A DNA stretch of 64,000 nucleotides from JADLHS01 sp049840435 (GTDB lineage Bacteria; Verrucomicrobiota; Verrucomicrobiia; Limisphaerales; JADLHS01). Positions within the stretch are counted from its first letter, which is position 1, and each line of letters begins with the position of its first letter. This document shows positions 43,156 through 51,052 of the stretch, one piece after another. Location of the stretch: NCBI GenBank assembly GCA_049840435.1, contig JASGKY010000024.1, positions 124,001 to 188,000 of the forward strand, written 5' to 3'. The translations under genes and the position numbers were made by a program. A model generated the notes under the pieces. The model was not told the DNA's origin. It saw nothing but the letters and a program-made list of their open reading frames with translations, and made no database searches.

Positions 43156-43826
43156 GCGCCCTCCTTCATCACATAGCCCACTCCCCGCACGGTGTGGAGC
43201 AATTTGATCGGGGCATTGCCATCAATCTTTTCTCGTAATCGCATGATGTAGACATCCACGAGATTGGTGCCGGGATCGAAGTCGTAATCCCATACGCTTT
43301 CCACGATGGCCATGCGGCTGCAAACCCGACCGGGCGTGCGGAGCAAAAATTCCAGCAACCGGTCATCGCGGGGCGTCAACTCTATGACCTGGTCACGGCG
43401 TTTGGCGACGCGGGTGATGGTATCAAGGGTGAGATCGCCGACGCGCAACTGCACTGACTGGTTTTGATTGCCGCGCCGGCCCACGGCCCGTACCCGGGCG
43501 ACCAGTTCCGCCAGTACGAACGGCTTGGGCAGATAATCATCGGCACCCGCATTCAAGCCCGCCACCCGTTCGGAAATCTCGCCCCGGGCGGTGAGCAGCA
43601 GCACCGCGCTGCGGATATGGTTTTCCCGCAGTTGTCTCAGCACGCTGAGGCCATCACGCCCGGGCAGCATGAGGTCGAGGATGATCACGTCAAACGCCGT
43701 TGCGCTGGCCGCGGCAAGCACTCCGTTGCCCTCATGCAAGACATCCACGGCGAAGCCTTCCGCTTGGAGGGCCTTGCGGATAAACGATGCCATCTTCTTT
43801 TCGTCTTCAACGACTAATATGCGCAT
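43152..43826 (-). CDS. OmpR/PhoB-family response regulator
   Basis: A 224-residue regulator. The receiver has MRILVVEDEKKMASFI, phosphoacceptor in VIILDLMLPGRDGLSVL, Thr in LLLTARGE and Lys in DYLPKPFVLAEL. The winged-helix DNA-binding domain shows VIELTPRDDRLLEFLLR and VDVYIMRLREKI, ending HTVRGVGYVMKE. It resembles the CusR/QseB branch. It leads the operon regulator-kinase-transferase-phosphatase, and a palindromic box 70 bases upstream is a likely target. Confidence 0.92.
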   Translation of the reverse strand: MRILVVEDEKKMASFIRKALQAEGFAVDVLHEGNGVLAAASATAFDVIILDLMLPGRDGLSVLRQLRENHIRSAVLLLTARGEISERVAGLNAGADDYLPKPFVLAELVARVRAVGRRGNQNQSVQLRVGDLTLDTITRVAKRRDQVIELTPRDDRLLEFLLRTPGRVCSRMAIVESVWDYDFDPGTNLVDVYIMRLREKIDGNAPIKLLHTVRGVGYVMKEGA

Positions 43827-43896
43827 AAAACAGCCGGGCTGATCCAGTCTGCCAAGTTAAGATACTCAAATGACCCTAAACGTTCGGTAAAACATG

Positions 43897-43914
43897 TATG
43901 ACAAAATTGTCATA
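43897..43914. promoter_or_regulatory. Candidate operator for the OmpR-type regulator
   Basis: TATGACAAAATTGTCATA has perfect 8-base arms (TATGACAA / TTGTCATA) around AA. It resembles the cop/cus box TGACAnnTTGTCA recognised by CusR/CopR-type regulators. It lies in the gap between the regulator gene and a divergent small gene, suited to control both. The assignment to this regulator is inference. Confidence 0.6.
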
Positions 43915-43987
43915 TACGGTTCATGCGTCTGTCTGTTTAACTGGTGCAAGCTGGACTCATTGGGGGAAAACGGTGATCCGAGTAAAT

Positions 43988-44176
43988 ATGAGTTATCTGA
44001 GCGTGAACAACATCATCAGCGCGGCGCTCGTCGCGGGGGCTGTCCTGTCTGGTTTTGGCCTGACAGTGCGCGCCAAGGAAACGGAGGAACACGCCGAAAT
44101 CCAAGACTTCGCCAGCCTGGTGAAAGTCCGGGCTGAACCGGAAAAATCTCATGCCCTTACGCCGCCGAGGAACTAA
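43988..44176 (+). CDS. 62-residue exported or membrane peptide, divergent to the regulator
   Basis: From the ATG at 43988: SVNNIISAALVAGAVLSGFG forms a signal-like or TM segment, followed by an acidic/basic tail (VRAKETEEHAEIQDFASLVK) ending SHALTPPRN. The palindromic operator lies 74 bases upstream. A longer frame starting inside the operator is less likely. Not recognised; it may be a regulated small envelope protein. Confidence 0.5.
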   Translation: MSYLSVNNIISAALVAGAVLSGFGLTVRAKETEEHAEIQDFASLVKVRAEPEKSHALTPPRN

Positions 44177-44215
44177 CTGTCGACCGCTGCACTCCGTAGC
44201 GTGACATCTCCAAGA

Positions 44216-45031
44216 TCAAATCGGATTACCCGATTCGGGTTCAAACTTTCCCTCGCGCAAGAAACGGATTGTCTGTTTGATCGCCTGCTTGTTCTTCATC
44301 AGGAACGGATGTGTGGCTCGGAGCACAATGTGATCAGTCATGCCCACCAGCTTGGTGCGGGCGACAGAAACTTTCCCGTCATCGCGGCCAGGGATCATGA
44401 AGCTATTGATCCAATTGATCGAGCGACTTCCCGCAATGATGCCAATGCTGACGTTGGGCGGGCCGATGCGATTCGGCGCAGAGTTAGGTGCAGTGCCGAG
44501 TTCTGCGCCGGCTGGGCCGTTGATTTTCTGAAACAACCACCACGAGCCAAGTTTATCCACAATCTCGCTGCCTTGGTTTGGCGGACCAAGCATGACCACG
44601 CGCCCGGCGTTTGTGACTGGATGTCGCGCGAGATAATCGCGAACCAGAATCCCACCGAGTGAATGGCCGACGAAATGGATGCGGGTGGCCCCGGCAGTTT
44701 CACAATTACGGATGGTGGGGGCGAGGACGGTTTCGCTCAAATTGGTAACGGTATTGGTGCGCGAGGGGTAATCAATATTCCAGACGTGATAACCGGCGGC
44801 GGTCAGGGCGCGTTCCATCGCGTGCATGGAAGCACTGGAGCGGCACAGACCGTGGAGGAGAATGACGTGTTCGTTCATAGGCGCGGCGGTCAGGACCGGG
44901 GATGATAAGAGCAGTGCGAGCAGCGCCACCAGATTCACCACGGTGACCGGCCCGGCAGTTCGGAAGCGTTGAACAGATGCAAAACCGACTGGCATGCGTA
45001 TCAGCTTGGTTGCCTCGATCAGATCGGTCAA
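44216..45031 (-). CDS. Secreted alpha/beta-hydrolase (lipase/esterase-like)
   Basis: A 271-residue protein with an N-terminal hydrophobic export segment (VVNLVALLALLLSSPVLTAA). The oxyanion region is VILLHGLCRSSASM, the nucleophile elbow IHFVGHSLGGILVRDYL and the probable catalytic His in MTDHIVLRATHPFLM. The pattern matches PGAP1/triacylglycerol-lipase-like hydrolases. The substrate is unknown. An alternative start at 44995 (MPVGFASV) would shorten the cytoplasmic leader. Its stop converges with the small gene at 44176. Confidence 0.8.
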   Translation of the reverse strand: MTDLIEATKLIRMPVGFASVQRFRTAGPVTVVNLVALLALLLSSPVLTAAPMNEHVILLHGLCRSSASMHAMERALTAAGYHVWNIDYPSRTNTVTNLSETVLAPTIRNCETAGATRIHFVGHSLGGILVRDYLARHPVTNAGRVVMLGPPNQGSEIVDKLGSWWLFQKINGPAGAELGTAPNSAPNRIGPPNVSIGIIAGSRSINWINSFMIPGRDDGKVSVARTKLVGMTDHIVLRATHPFLMKNKQAIKQTIRFLREGKFEPESGNPI

Positions 45032-45564
45032 CGCGGAAGTCTGACTTCAAAATAGTCTGGGTATTTCGGTCAATCCGGGCTGAAATCTAGTCCGGTGAAG
45101 TGAGTCGGAGCAATCAAGTCCGTCGCAGACTTGGCCTAGTCGGGCTCAACTGAATTCAAGGCCAGAAAAGAGGATGCCCAGCAACCACACCGGGCATCCT
45201 CCAACCAACTATTGCCTGCCGCCTCTGTATCGGCAACGACTTCAATGGCTTGATCGGATTTATATTCATCGTTGTGATGAATTGCCGTAGGCTGATTTAC
45301 TTGCGGGTGCGGAATGAAATTGGGCGTCTCCACACGGAGTCGAGCACTTTAGTGACCGAAGTTCACTGCTGCCGTGCCTGGGGGGGGGGCCGATATGTGT
45401 GGGTAGCTGCCGAAGCGGCGGCTGGCGGTCTGCTCGCCTGTTCTGATGGTTGTTGGTGCTGACTTCGAAAGTGTGGCGTGAAAATACGAATGACCTGATC
45501 AGCACCAACGAGTGCTAGATATGGGGCGAGGTTGGTTAGGTGTGCGCGATATTGGTATCGCTGC
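45032..45564. other. Gene-poor interval with ten-G tract
   Basis: No frame here shows protein features. It contains a perfect hairpin (listed separately) and a run of ten G at 45380-45389. On the minus strand this is the region downstream of the hybrid kinase and upstream of the hydrolase gene. Confidence 0.45.
45170..45201 (-). terminator. Rho-independent terminator candidate
   Basis: A perfect 10-base inverted repeat GAGGATGCCC / GGGCATCCTC around a 12-base loop. Read on the minus strand it is followed by TTTTCT. It would end transcripts from the hybrid kinase side or from an unrecognised short RNA in 45200-45560. Confidence 0.6.
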
Positions 45565-47156
45565 TTACGCTTTCACCGGCGTGGCATCCAGGCAGTTGCG
45601 CACGGTGTGGATCAGAGATTCTAAGTGGAATGGCTTTTGCAAAAAATAAGTGTTGGGGCGGAAGAGAAATTCCGTGTTCATGCCGGTGGCATCCAGGCTG
45701 TAACCGCTGGCATAAATCACCTTTAGTCCGGGAGTTTGCGCCCGGAGGCGTTCGGCCAGTTCGCGCCCGTTGAGGTTTCCGGGCATGACCATGTCAGTCA
45801 GCAGCAAATCGTAGGGGGCATTGAGTTTTAAGGCTTCCCATCCAGAAGTTGCCTCGATCACTTGGTAGCCAAATTTTTCCAAGGTCTGGCGCGTCACATT
45901 GCGAACAGTGTCGTTGTCTTCCACGAGCAAGATTGTTTCTGAGCCACCGCGCAGTTGCGGGTCGGTGTCGGTGGGGGAGATCGGTGGCTTGGATGGCTGG
46001 ATAGCCGGCAGAAATATTGTGAACGTGGTGCCGACGCCGAGGCCGCTTTGGACGTTAATCCAGCCTTGGTGTTGCTTGACGATGCCGTAAACCGTGGCCA
46101 GTCCCAGACCGGTCCCTTTACCGATTTCTTTGGTGGTGAAAAAGGGTTCAAAAATGCGGGGAAGATTTTCCGCTGCAATGCCGACTCCGGTATCGCTAAC
46201 CGACAAGCAGATAAATTTTCCGGGCCGGCCGTTTACATGTGGCAGCTTGGTGGCAGCGTTAAGGTGCGTCGGCTGGCTGGCAATGGTGATCTGGCCGCCA
46301 TGTGGCAAAGCGTCGCGCGCATTGAGCACCAGATTCATCAAGACCTGTTCGATCATCCCTGCGTCGCCTCGGATGTACGATGGTCCAGTGGCTTGATAGT
46401 CGAGGCGGATATTCGCGCCGACAACCCGGGTCAGCATGGTAACCAAATTTCCGATAACTTCCTCGAGTTTGAGGGTGGCCAACTGCACAGTGTTTTTTCG
46501 GCCAAAGGCAAGTAGTTGCTGAGTCAGCTTGGCGGCTCGTTCGGTGGTTTTGGTGATTTGGAGCAGGAAATTTCGGGTGGCCGGATTCAGTTGGCTGTCG
46601 CTGCGGAGGGCCAGTTCCGCGCTACCTTGAATGACGGCTAGCAAGTTGTTGAAGTCGTGCGCGACGCCGCCTGCCAGCTGGCCGATGGCATCCATCTTCT
46701 GTGATTGGCGCAATTGCTCTTCCAGTTTACGGCGCTCCAGCCGTTCCCGCCGTTCGAGCAAAGCGCGTTGAGCAGCCGGGGCCAGGCGTTCGTGTCGATC
46801 TTTGAGGACGTAGTCGGTCGCACCGTTCTTGAGGCTTTCGATTGCCCGTTCTTCGCCGATGGTCCCGAAAAGAAGATGTAGGGGGTGTCTGACTGTATCT
46901 TTTGGGCGATGGCCAAGGCGGCTAAGCCGTCAAACTGAGGCAGTGAAAAATCAGAAATGATCAGATCGAAGTTTTGTTGCTGAAGGGCGGCTTCGAATTC
47001 CTCCCGGGACATGACGTGGTGATAGTTGCAGGTAAGGCCTGCTGATCTGAATTCCGCTTCCAGTAATTCGCGGTCATGCAGATTGTCTTCCAAGCACAAA
47101 AGCTGGAGGGGCTTTGTGGTGGGTATTATTTCCTTGTCTGTCGCGAGTGTTGACAT
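45565..47156 (-). pseudogene. Hybrid REC-histidine kinase-REC protein, one frameshift
   Basis: A cytoplasmic protein of about 530 residues if repaired. The N-terminal receiver has LQLLCLEDNLHDRELLEAEF and phosphoacceptor in LIISDFSLPQFDGL. After TPYIFFSG one base is missing near 46863-46866; the next frame gives TIGEERAIESLKNGATDYVL and continues. The kinase core has AGGVAHDFNNLLAVIQGS (phospho-His), LMNLVLNARDALP and GTGLGLATVYGIV. The C-terminal receiver has ILLVEDNDTVRNV and LLLTDMVMPGNLNG. It is the NtrB-like class with terminal receiver. As sequenced receiver 1 is severed from the kinase, which could still start internally. Confidence 0.83.
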
Positions 47157-47546
47157 GCGTCGATCAAGCCGCCCGTTTCAGTTTGAATCATCAACGTTCC
47201 AATCCGAGCACAACGTTACACCTTCCTACGGAGCGCTGATTTTTCAACCAACAAAATAACATAAATCATGAAATTCCATGATTGCTTGCTGTCGCCGATA
47301 AGTGGCTGCTGCTATTGGCTGTAATCCCAAGGTAAGGGTAACGCCTCATCCAGTTAGAGGCGGCGTATGTTCAGCATTGCCGGGAAAGGATGTCGAGCGG
47401 TGGCGTTCTTCACGAAAGGCCATCCATGCGATCGTAGCGTGCTGATTCTAACAAGATTGGGCGATGCCAGCAGGAGCGTGGCTTTGGGTGAGCTACGGCG
47501 TTGTTTCTTGGTTTGGAGGAATCCAGTTATGGCAAGTTGGCGTAAA
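47157..47546. other. Intergenic region between nadA and hybrid kinase
   Basis: No convincing gene. It contains the palindrome AATCATG-AAATTC-CATGATT at 47264-47283, which could be an operator for the kinase promoter, but nothing fixes its role. Confidence 0.4.
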
Positions 47547-48569
47547 TCAGCGTGCGGAAATTTCCAACATGCGTTCGATGGGCAGGCGAGCACGTTTTAA
47601 GATGGACTCGGGTAGTTCGACACGCGGAGCAAGGTTCTTCATGCAGTCGCGCACCTTTTCGAGCGTGTTCAACTTCATGAATTTGCATTCGCTGCAACGG
47701 CAGTTGTCTCCGGGCATCCGCATGACATTTTGCGTGGGCGCACAGAAAAATTCCTTGTCCGGACACTCCTTCTGCATCCGATGAATGATGCCCGATTCGG
47801 TGACGATGACGAATTGCTTGGCGGAATCTTTCTTACAGAAGGTGATCATCTTTTCGGTCGAGCAGACGGCGTCGGCGAGATTGCGGACTTCACGCAAGCT
47901 CTCGGGATGGACGATGACTTTGGCGTGCGGATATTTTGCCTTGGCGCGGAGCACGGCGTCGCGCTGAAACTCAACGTGCGCGTAACAGTTGCCTTTCCAC
48001 AGAGTCATGGGCCGGCCGGTCTGTTCCATGACCCATTGGCCGAGGTTTTCGTCGGGGACGAACAACAGATCTTTATCCTTAGGAGCGGCATTGACGATTT
48101 TTTCCGCGTTGCCGCTGGTGACGATGACGTCGCAGAGTGCTTTGACGGCAGCGCTGCAATTGATGTAGGCAACGGTCCAGAAGTTCGGATTGGTGGCCTG
48201 CAACTTGGCGAGTTCCGGGGCCGGGCAACTTTCTTCAAGCGAGCAACCGGCGTCTTTGTCCGGTAGCACGACAATTTTGTTGGGATTCAAAATTTTTGCC
48301 GTCTCGGCCATGAAATGCACGCCACAGAAGACGATGACATCCGCGTTGGTCTGGGCGGCTTGTTGCGCAAGGCCGAGGGAGTCGCCGACATAATCCGCGA
48401 CGTCCTGGATTTCCGGCACTTGATAGTTGTGCGCGAGGATGACGGCGTTGAGCTGTTTCTTGAGGGTGTAAATCTCCTTGGCGAGCGGCTCAAAGCGTTC
48501 CTTGCTCATTCCGGGGTGCAACTTGAGATCGCCGAGCGGCGGTAACTGGATGTCGGTCGTATTCGTCAC
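47547..48569 (-). CDS. nadA: Quinolinate synthase
   Basis: A 340-residue [4Fe-4S] enzyme condensing iminoaspartate with dihydroxyacetone phosphate in de novo NAD synthesis. Motifs are LAHNYQVPEIQDVADYVGDS, VFCGVHFMAETAKIL (cluster Cys), YINCSAAVKALCDVIVTSGN, FVPDENLGQWVM, HPESLREVRNLAD and the third cluster Cys in NCRCSECKFMKLN. The length and start at 48569 match the family. nadB/nadC are not adjacent. Confidence 0.95.
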   Translation of the reverse strand: MTNTTDIQLPPLGDLKLHPGMSKERFEPLAKEIYTLKKQLNAVILAHNYQVPEIQDVADYVGDSLGLAQQAAQTNADVIVFCGVHFMAETAKILNPNKIVVLPDKDAGCSLEESCPAPELAKLQATNPNFWTVAYINCSAAVKALCDVIVTSGNAEKIVNAAPKDKDLLFVPDENLGQWVMEQTGRPMTLWKGNCYAHVEFQRDAVLRAKAKYPHAKVIVHPESLREVRNLADAVCSTEKMITFCKKDSAKQFVIVTESGIIHRMQKECPDKEFFCAPTQNVMRMPGDNCRCSECKFMKLNTLEKVRDCMKNLAPRVELPESILKRARLPIERMLEISAR

Positions 48570-48677
48570 GACTCAAACGTAACGGCGCGGGGGCGGGCGG
48601 TCAATCGGCGGGATGGCGGAGCGTGATTGCCTACGATCTCGCAAGAAGCGGCCGAGGCGGTAGATTCAAAACAAAGA

Positions 48678-48707
48678 CCCCGGCGTTCGTCGAAACGAAG
48701 GCCGGGG
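48678..48707 (-). terminator. Strong rho-independent terminator after the 59-residue gene
   Basis: On the minus strand CCCCGGCCTTCGT pairs with ACGAACGCCGGGG (one mismatch) around a TTCG tetraloop, followed by TCTTTGTTTTG. It lies 18 bases beyond the TGA of the small gene. Confidence 0.8.
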
Positions 48708-48724
48708 CTCGAGTGCGTCCAATA

Positions 48725-48904
48725 TCAATGCGACGCGACAGTGATGCTGCCTGCCGCTGATGCGGTGGCTGAGGGCGCGTTCGTGACGAAGATGAACGCG
48801 GGCGTTGTTTCCAGTTCAACCTCCGTGGCGGCGAAGTAGCCAATCGCAGTCAGAACGACTACGTTGACAGCCAACGACAGCACGAGTGCGGTTTTAGTTT
48901 TCAT
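48725..48904 (-). CDS. 59-residue signal-anchored protein with strong expression signals
   Basis: An optimal ribosome site (GGAGGT seven bases before the ATG at 48904) begins a short frame: TALVLSLAVNVVVLTAIGYF as TM or signal segment, then ATEVELETTPAFIFVTNAPS and a Ser/Ala/Thr tail ending VASH. A strong terminator follows 18 bases after the stop. The tight gene-plus-terminator layout suggests an abundant single-gene transcript. Family unknown. Confidence 0.7.
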   Translation of the reverse strand: MKTKTALVLSLAVNVVVLTAIGYFAATEVELETTPAFIFVTNAPSATASAAGSITVASH

Positions 48905-49211
48905 GTTCTTACCTCCAATTTCAGTTTCAATGTTTCAAGGTGCGAGACCCAAAAAACGCCTCGCACTACGAATGGTATAGCGACCCGTGTGCCAGCCCAG
49001 CAGATTGGGTTTTTTGTGCAAAAGTGGAGTTTTTGAGCCTGTTTTGGGCTGTGCCACATAAAAGTCCGTGTCGCGCTTTTTTCAAATTGGCCAAACTCGT
49101 TCATGTGAATGTGTTATGGAAAAGTGACGGGGGACAACGCTTGAACCCGCTGGATCCTACCCTTTTGCTTGAAGCCGTGGCGGTGCATCCCTACTCTCCG
49201 CCGCCTGTCAC
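48905..49211. other. Divergent promoter region
   Basis: A 307-base AT-richer gap between the small minus-strand gene and the pyrophosphatase gene. The leader of the small gene spans about 48905-48978. No other gene is apparent. Confidence 0.45.
48979..48994 (-). promoter_or_regulatory. Possible sigma-54-type promoter of the 59-residue gene
   Basis: On the minus strand TGGCACACGGGTCGCT matches the -24/-12 pattern TGGCAC-N5-TTGC with one mismatch, GG and GC being ten bases apart. It lies about 75 bases before the ATG at 48904. No activator site was found; a chance match is possible. Confidence 0.3.
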
Positions 49212-50870
49212 ATGAGCGAAATCCTGGTTATCGGTCATCGGAATCCTGATACGGACGCGATTTGTTCGGCGGTCGGTTATGCCGAATTCAAGCGCCGCAC
49301 CGGCATGTCCGAGGCTGTCGCTGCGCGTTGCGGGGATACGAACGACCGGATTGATTTTGTCCTGAATACGTTTGGCGTACCCGTGCCGAAGTTCGTTGCG
49401 GATGTTTCCCCGAAAGTCCGCGATGTGATGCAGACGCGCATCATGAGCGTGACGCCGCAAACGACCGCAGCACATGCCTTGGGGATGATGGACGAACGTG
49501 GCATTCGCATCCTGCCCGTGTTGGATGATAGCAAGCGGTGTTGTGGACTGCTTTCGTTGTTCAAGCTCAGCAAATTTTTGTTCCCGACCACGAACCGGTT
49601 GGTGGATTCGCGGCGCGTGTTGTCTTCGTTGTCCAATCTCGCCCAGACATTGCACGGGGAATTGCTGGTTGCTCACAATCCGGACGAAGAAGAAGACCTG
49701 ACGTTGATGATCGGGGCCATGAGCCTTGAATCCTTCGCGGAACGGCTCGATACGTTTGACCGAGAGAAACTCGTCATCCTCGTGGGCGACCGGTGGGATA
49801 TTCAAAATCTGGCGATTCGCGAAGGCGTGCGCGCGTTGGTTGTGACCGGCGGGCTCAAGATGGAATCCAAAACCATCGAGGCCGCGCGGAAGAAAAATGT
49901 CAGCCTCATTACCTCGGTGCACGACACTGCGACGACGGCGGCATTGTGTCGCGCGGCGGTGGCGGTGCGCCATGTGTTGAATGAGGAATTTATGTGCTTC
50001 CGGGAACATGCGCCGTTGCTGGCAGTGCGGGAAGAGGCGACGAGTTCCGGCTACCAGATTTTCCCCGTGCTCGACCAGGAAGGGCAGACCGTGGGCATTC
50101 TGTCCAAGACCGACTTCCTCAAAACGGTGAATCGCAAACTGATCCTCGTGGATCACAACGAACTTTCCCAGGCCGTGCAAGGCGCGGACGAAGTTGAGAT
50201 CATCGAGATCATTGACCACCACCGTATCGGTGCGCTGACGACCAGTCAGCCGATCCTGTTCCGTAACGAACCCGTCGGTTCAACGAGTACCATTGTCGCG
50301 GATTGTTTCTTCCGGCATGAAGTCGAACTGCCCAAGCCTATCGCCGGGCTGCTGCTTGCAGGATTGGTTTCCGATACGTTAAATCTGACTTCGCCGACGA
50401 CGACCGCGCGCGATGCTGAAGTGTTGCGCAAGCTGGAGAAAATTGCCGAAGTCAATGCCCGGACTTTCACCGAAAAACTTTTTGCTTCCGGTTCGCTCCT
50501 CACATTGCACACCGCGCCCAAGGCGATTACCACGGATTGCAAAGAATACAACGACAGCGGCAAGACTTTTAGCGTGGCTCAAATCGAGGAAATTGGCTTC
50601 GACCAGTTCTGGAAACGGAAATATGAATTGATCGAGGCGCTCGACCAGTATTGCACCCGCCACAAATACCTCTTTTCCGCGTTGCTCATTACAGATGTGA
50701 CGACGCAGAACTCCTTGCTCGTCGTGGCGGGCGATGATGGTTTCGTGGCGCAGATTGATTATCCCAAGCTCGAGCCAGGTATCTTCGACTTGCGCGAAGT
50801 CGTGTCTCGCAAGAAACAGCTGTTGCCGTATCTGACGCATTGTCTGAAACGGATGCGAGCCGAGGGGTGA
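49212..50870 (+). CDS. ppaC: Manganese-type inorganic pyrophosphatase with CBS-DRTGG insertion
   Basis: A 552-residue family II pyrophosphatase of the regulatory type. The DHH domain begins ILVIGHRNPDTDAICSAVGY (metal-binding His/Asp) and resumes as LILVDHNELSQ and IEIIDHHRIG. Inserted between residues about 65 and 310 are a CBS pair (VRDVMQTRIMSVTPQTTAAH; YQIFPVLDQEGQTVGILSKT) and a DRTGG-like domain (LVILVGDRWDIQNLAIREGV). The DHHA2 domain carries VGSTSTIVADCFFR, LLAGLVSDTLNLTSPT and the C-terminal VVSRKKQLLPYL. CBS binding of AMP/ADP typically inhibits and ATP or Ap4A activates such enzymes. Start ATG at 49212. Confidence 0.94.
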   Translation: MSEILVIGHRNPDTDAICSAVGYAEFKRRTGMSEAVAARCGDTNDRIDFVLNTFGVPVPKFVADVSPKVRDVMQTRIMSVTPQTTAAHALGMMDERGIRILPVLDDSKRCCGLLSLFKLSKFLFPTTNRLVDSRRVLSSLSNLAQTLHGELLVAHNPDEEEDLTLMIGAMSLESFAERLDTFDREKLVILVGDRWDIQNLAIREGVRALVVTGGLKMESKTIEAARKKNVSLITSVHDTATTAALCRAAVAVRHVLNEEFMCFREHAPLLAVREEATSSGYQIFPVLDQEGQTVGILSKTDFLKTVNRKLILVDHNELSQAVQGADEVEIIEIIDHHRIGALTTSQPILFRNEPVGSTSTIVADCFFRHEVELPKPIAGLLLAGLVSDTLNLTSPTTTARDAEVLRKLEKIAEVNARTFTEKLFASGSLLTLHTAPKAITTDCKEYNDSGKTFSVAQIEEIGFDQFWKRKYELIEALDQYCTRHKYLFSALLITDVTTQNSLLVVAGDDGFVAQIDYPKLEPGIFDLREVVSRKKQLLPYLTHCLKRMRAEG

Positions 50871-51052
50871 TTCAAGTTCTGGGGCTTTTAAGCCGTTAAT
50901 TCCTTAGCCTTGTGTCCGCACTAGGTCCATATGGCTTTATTGTGTGTGTGGCGGCCGTCGCGCTTGCGGGAAGCACAAACTTCACCTTCAGTATTGTCGA
51001 AGGGTGAGGGTTATGCTTTTGTCTTTTGGTCGCCGCGAGAGGAGTTGTGAAC

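Noticed and set aside
43898..43987. Longer start for the 62-residue divergent peptide
   Set aside because: It would begin inside the perfect 18-bp operator-like palindrome and adds residues without export or family character.
45136..45333. 65-codon minus-strand frame as a small gene
   Set aside because: The terminator-like hairpin lies inside it, there is no ribosome site, and no protein feature is visible.
49191..50222. Long minus-strand frame (343 codons) opposite the pyrophosphatase
   Set aside because: It is antisense to a clearly conserved gene, has no family motif, and reflects codon bias of the real gene on the plus strand.
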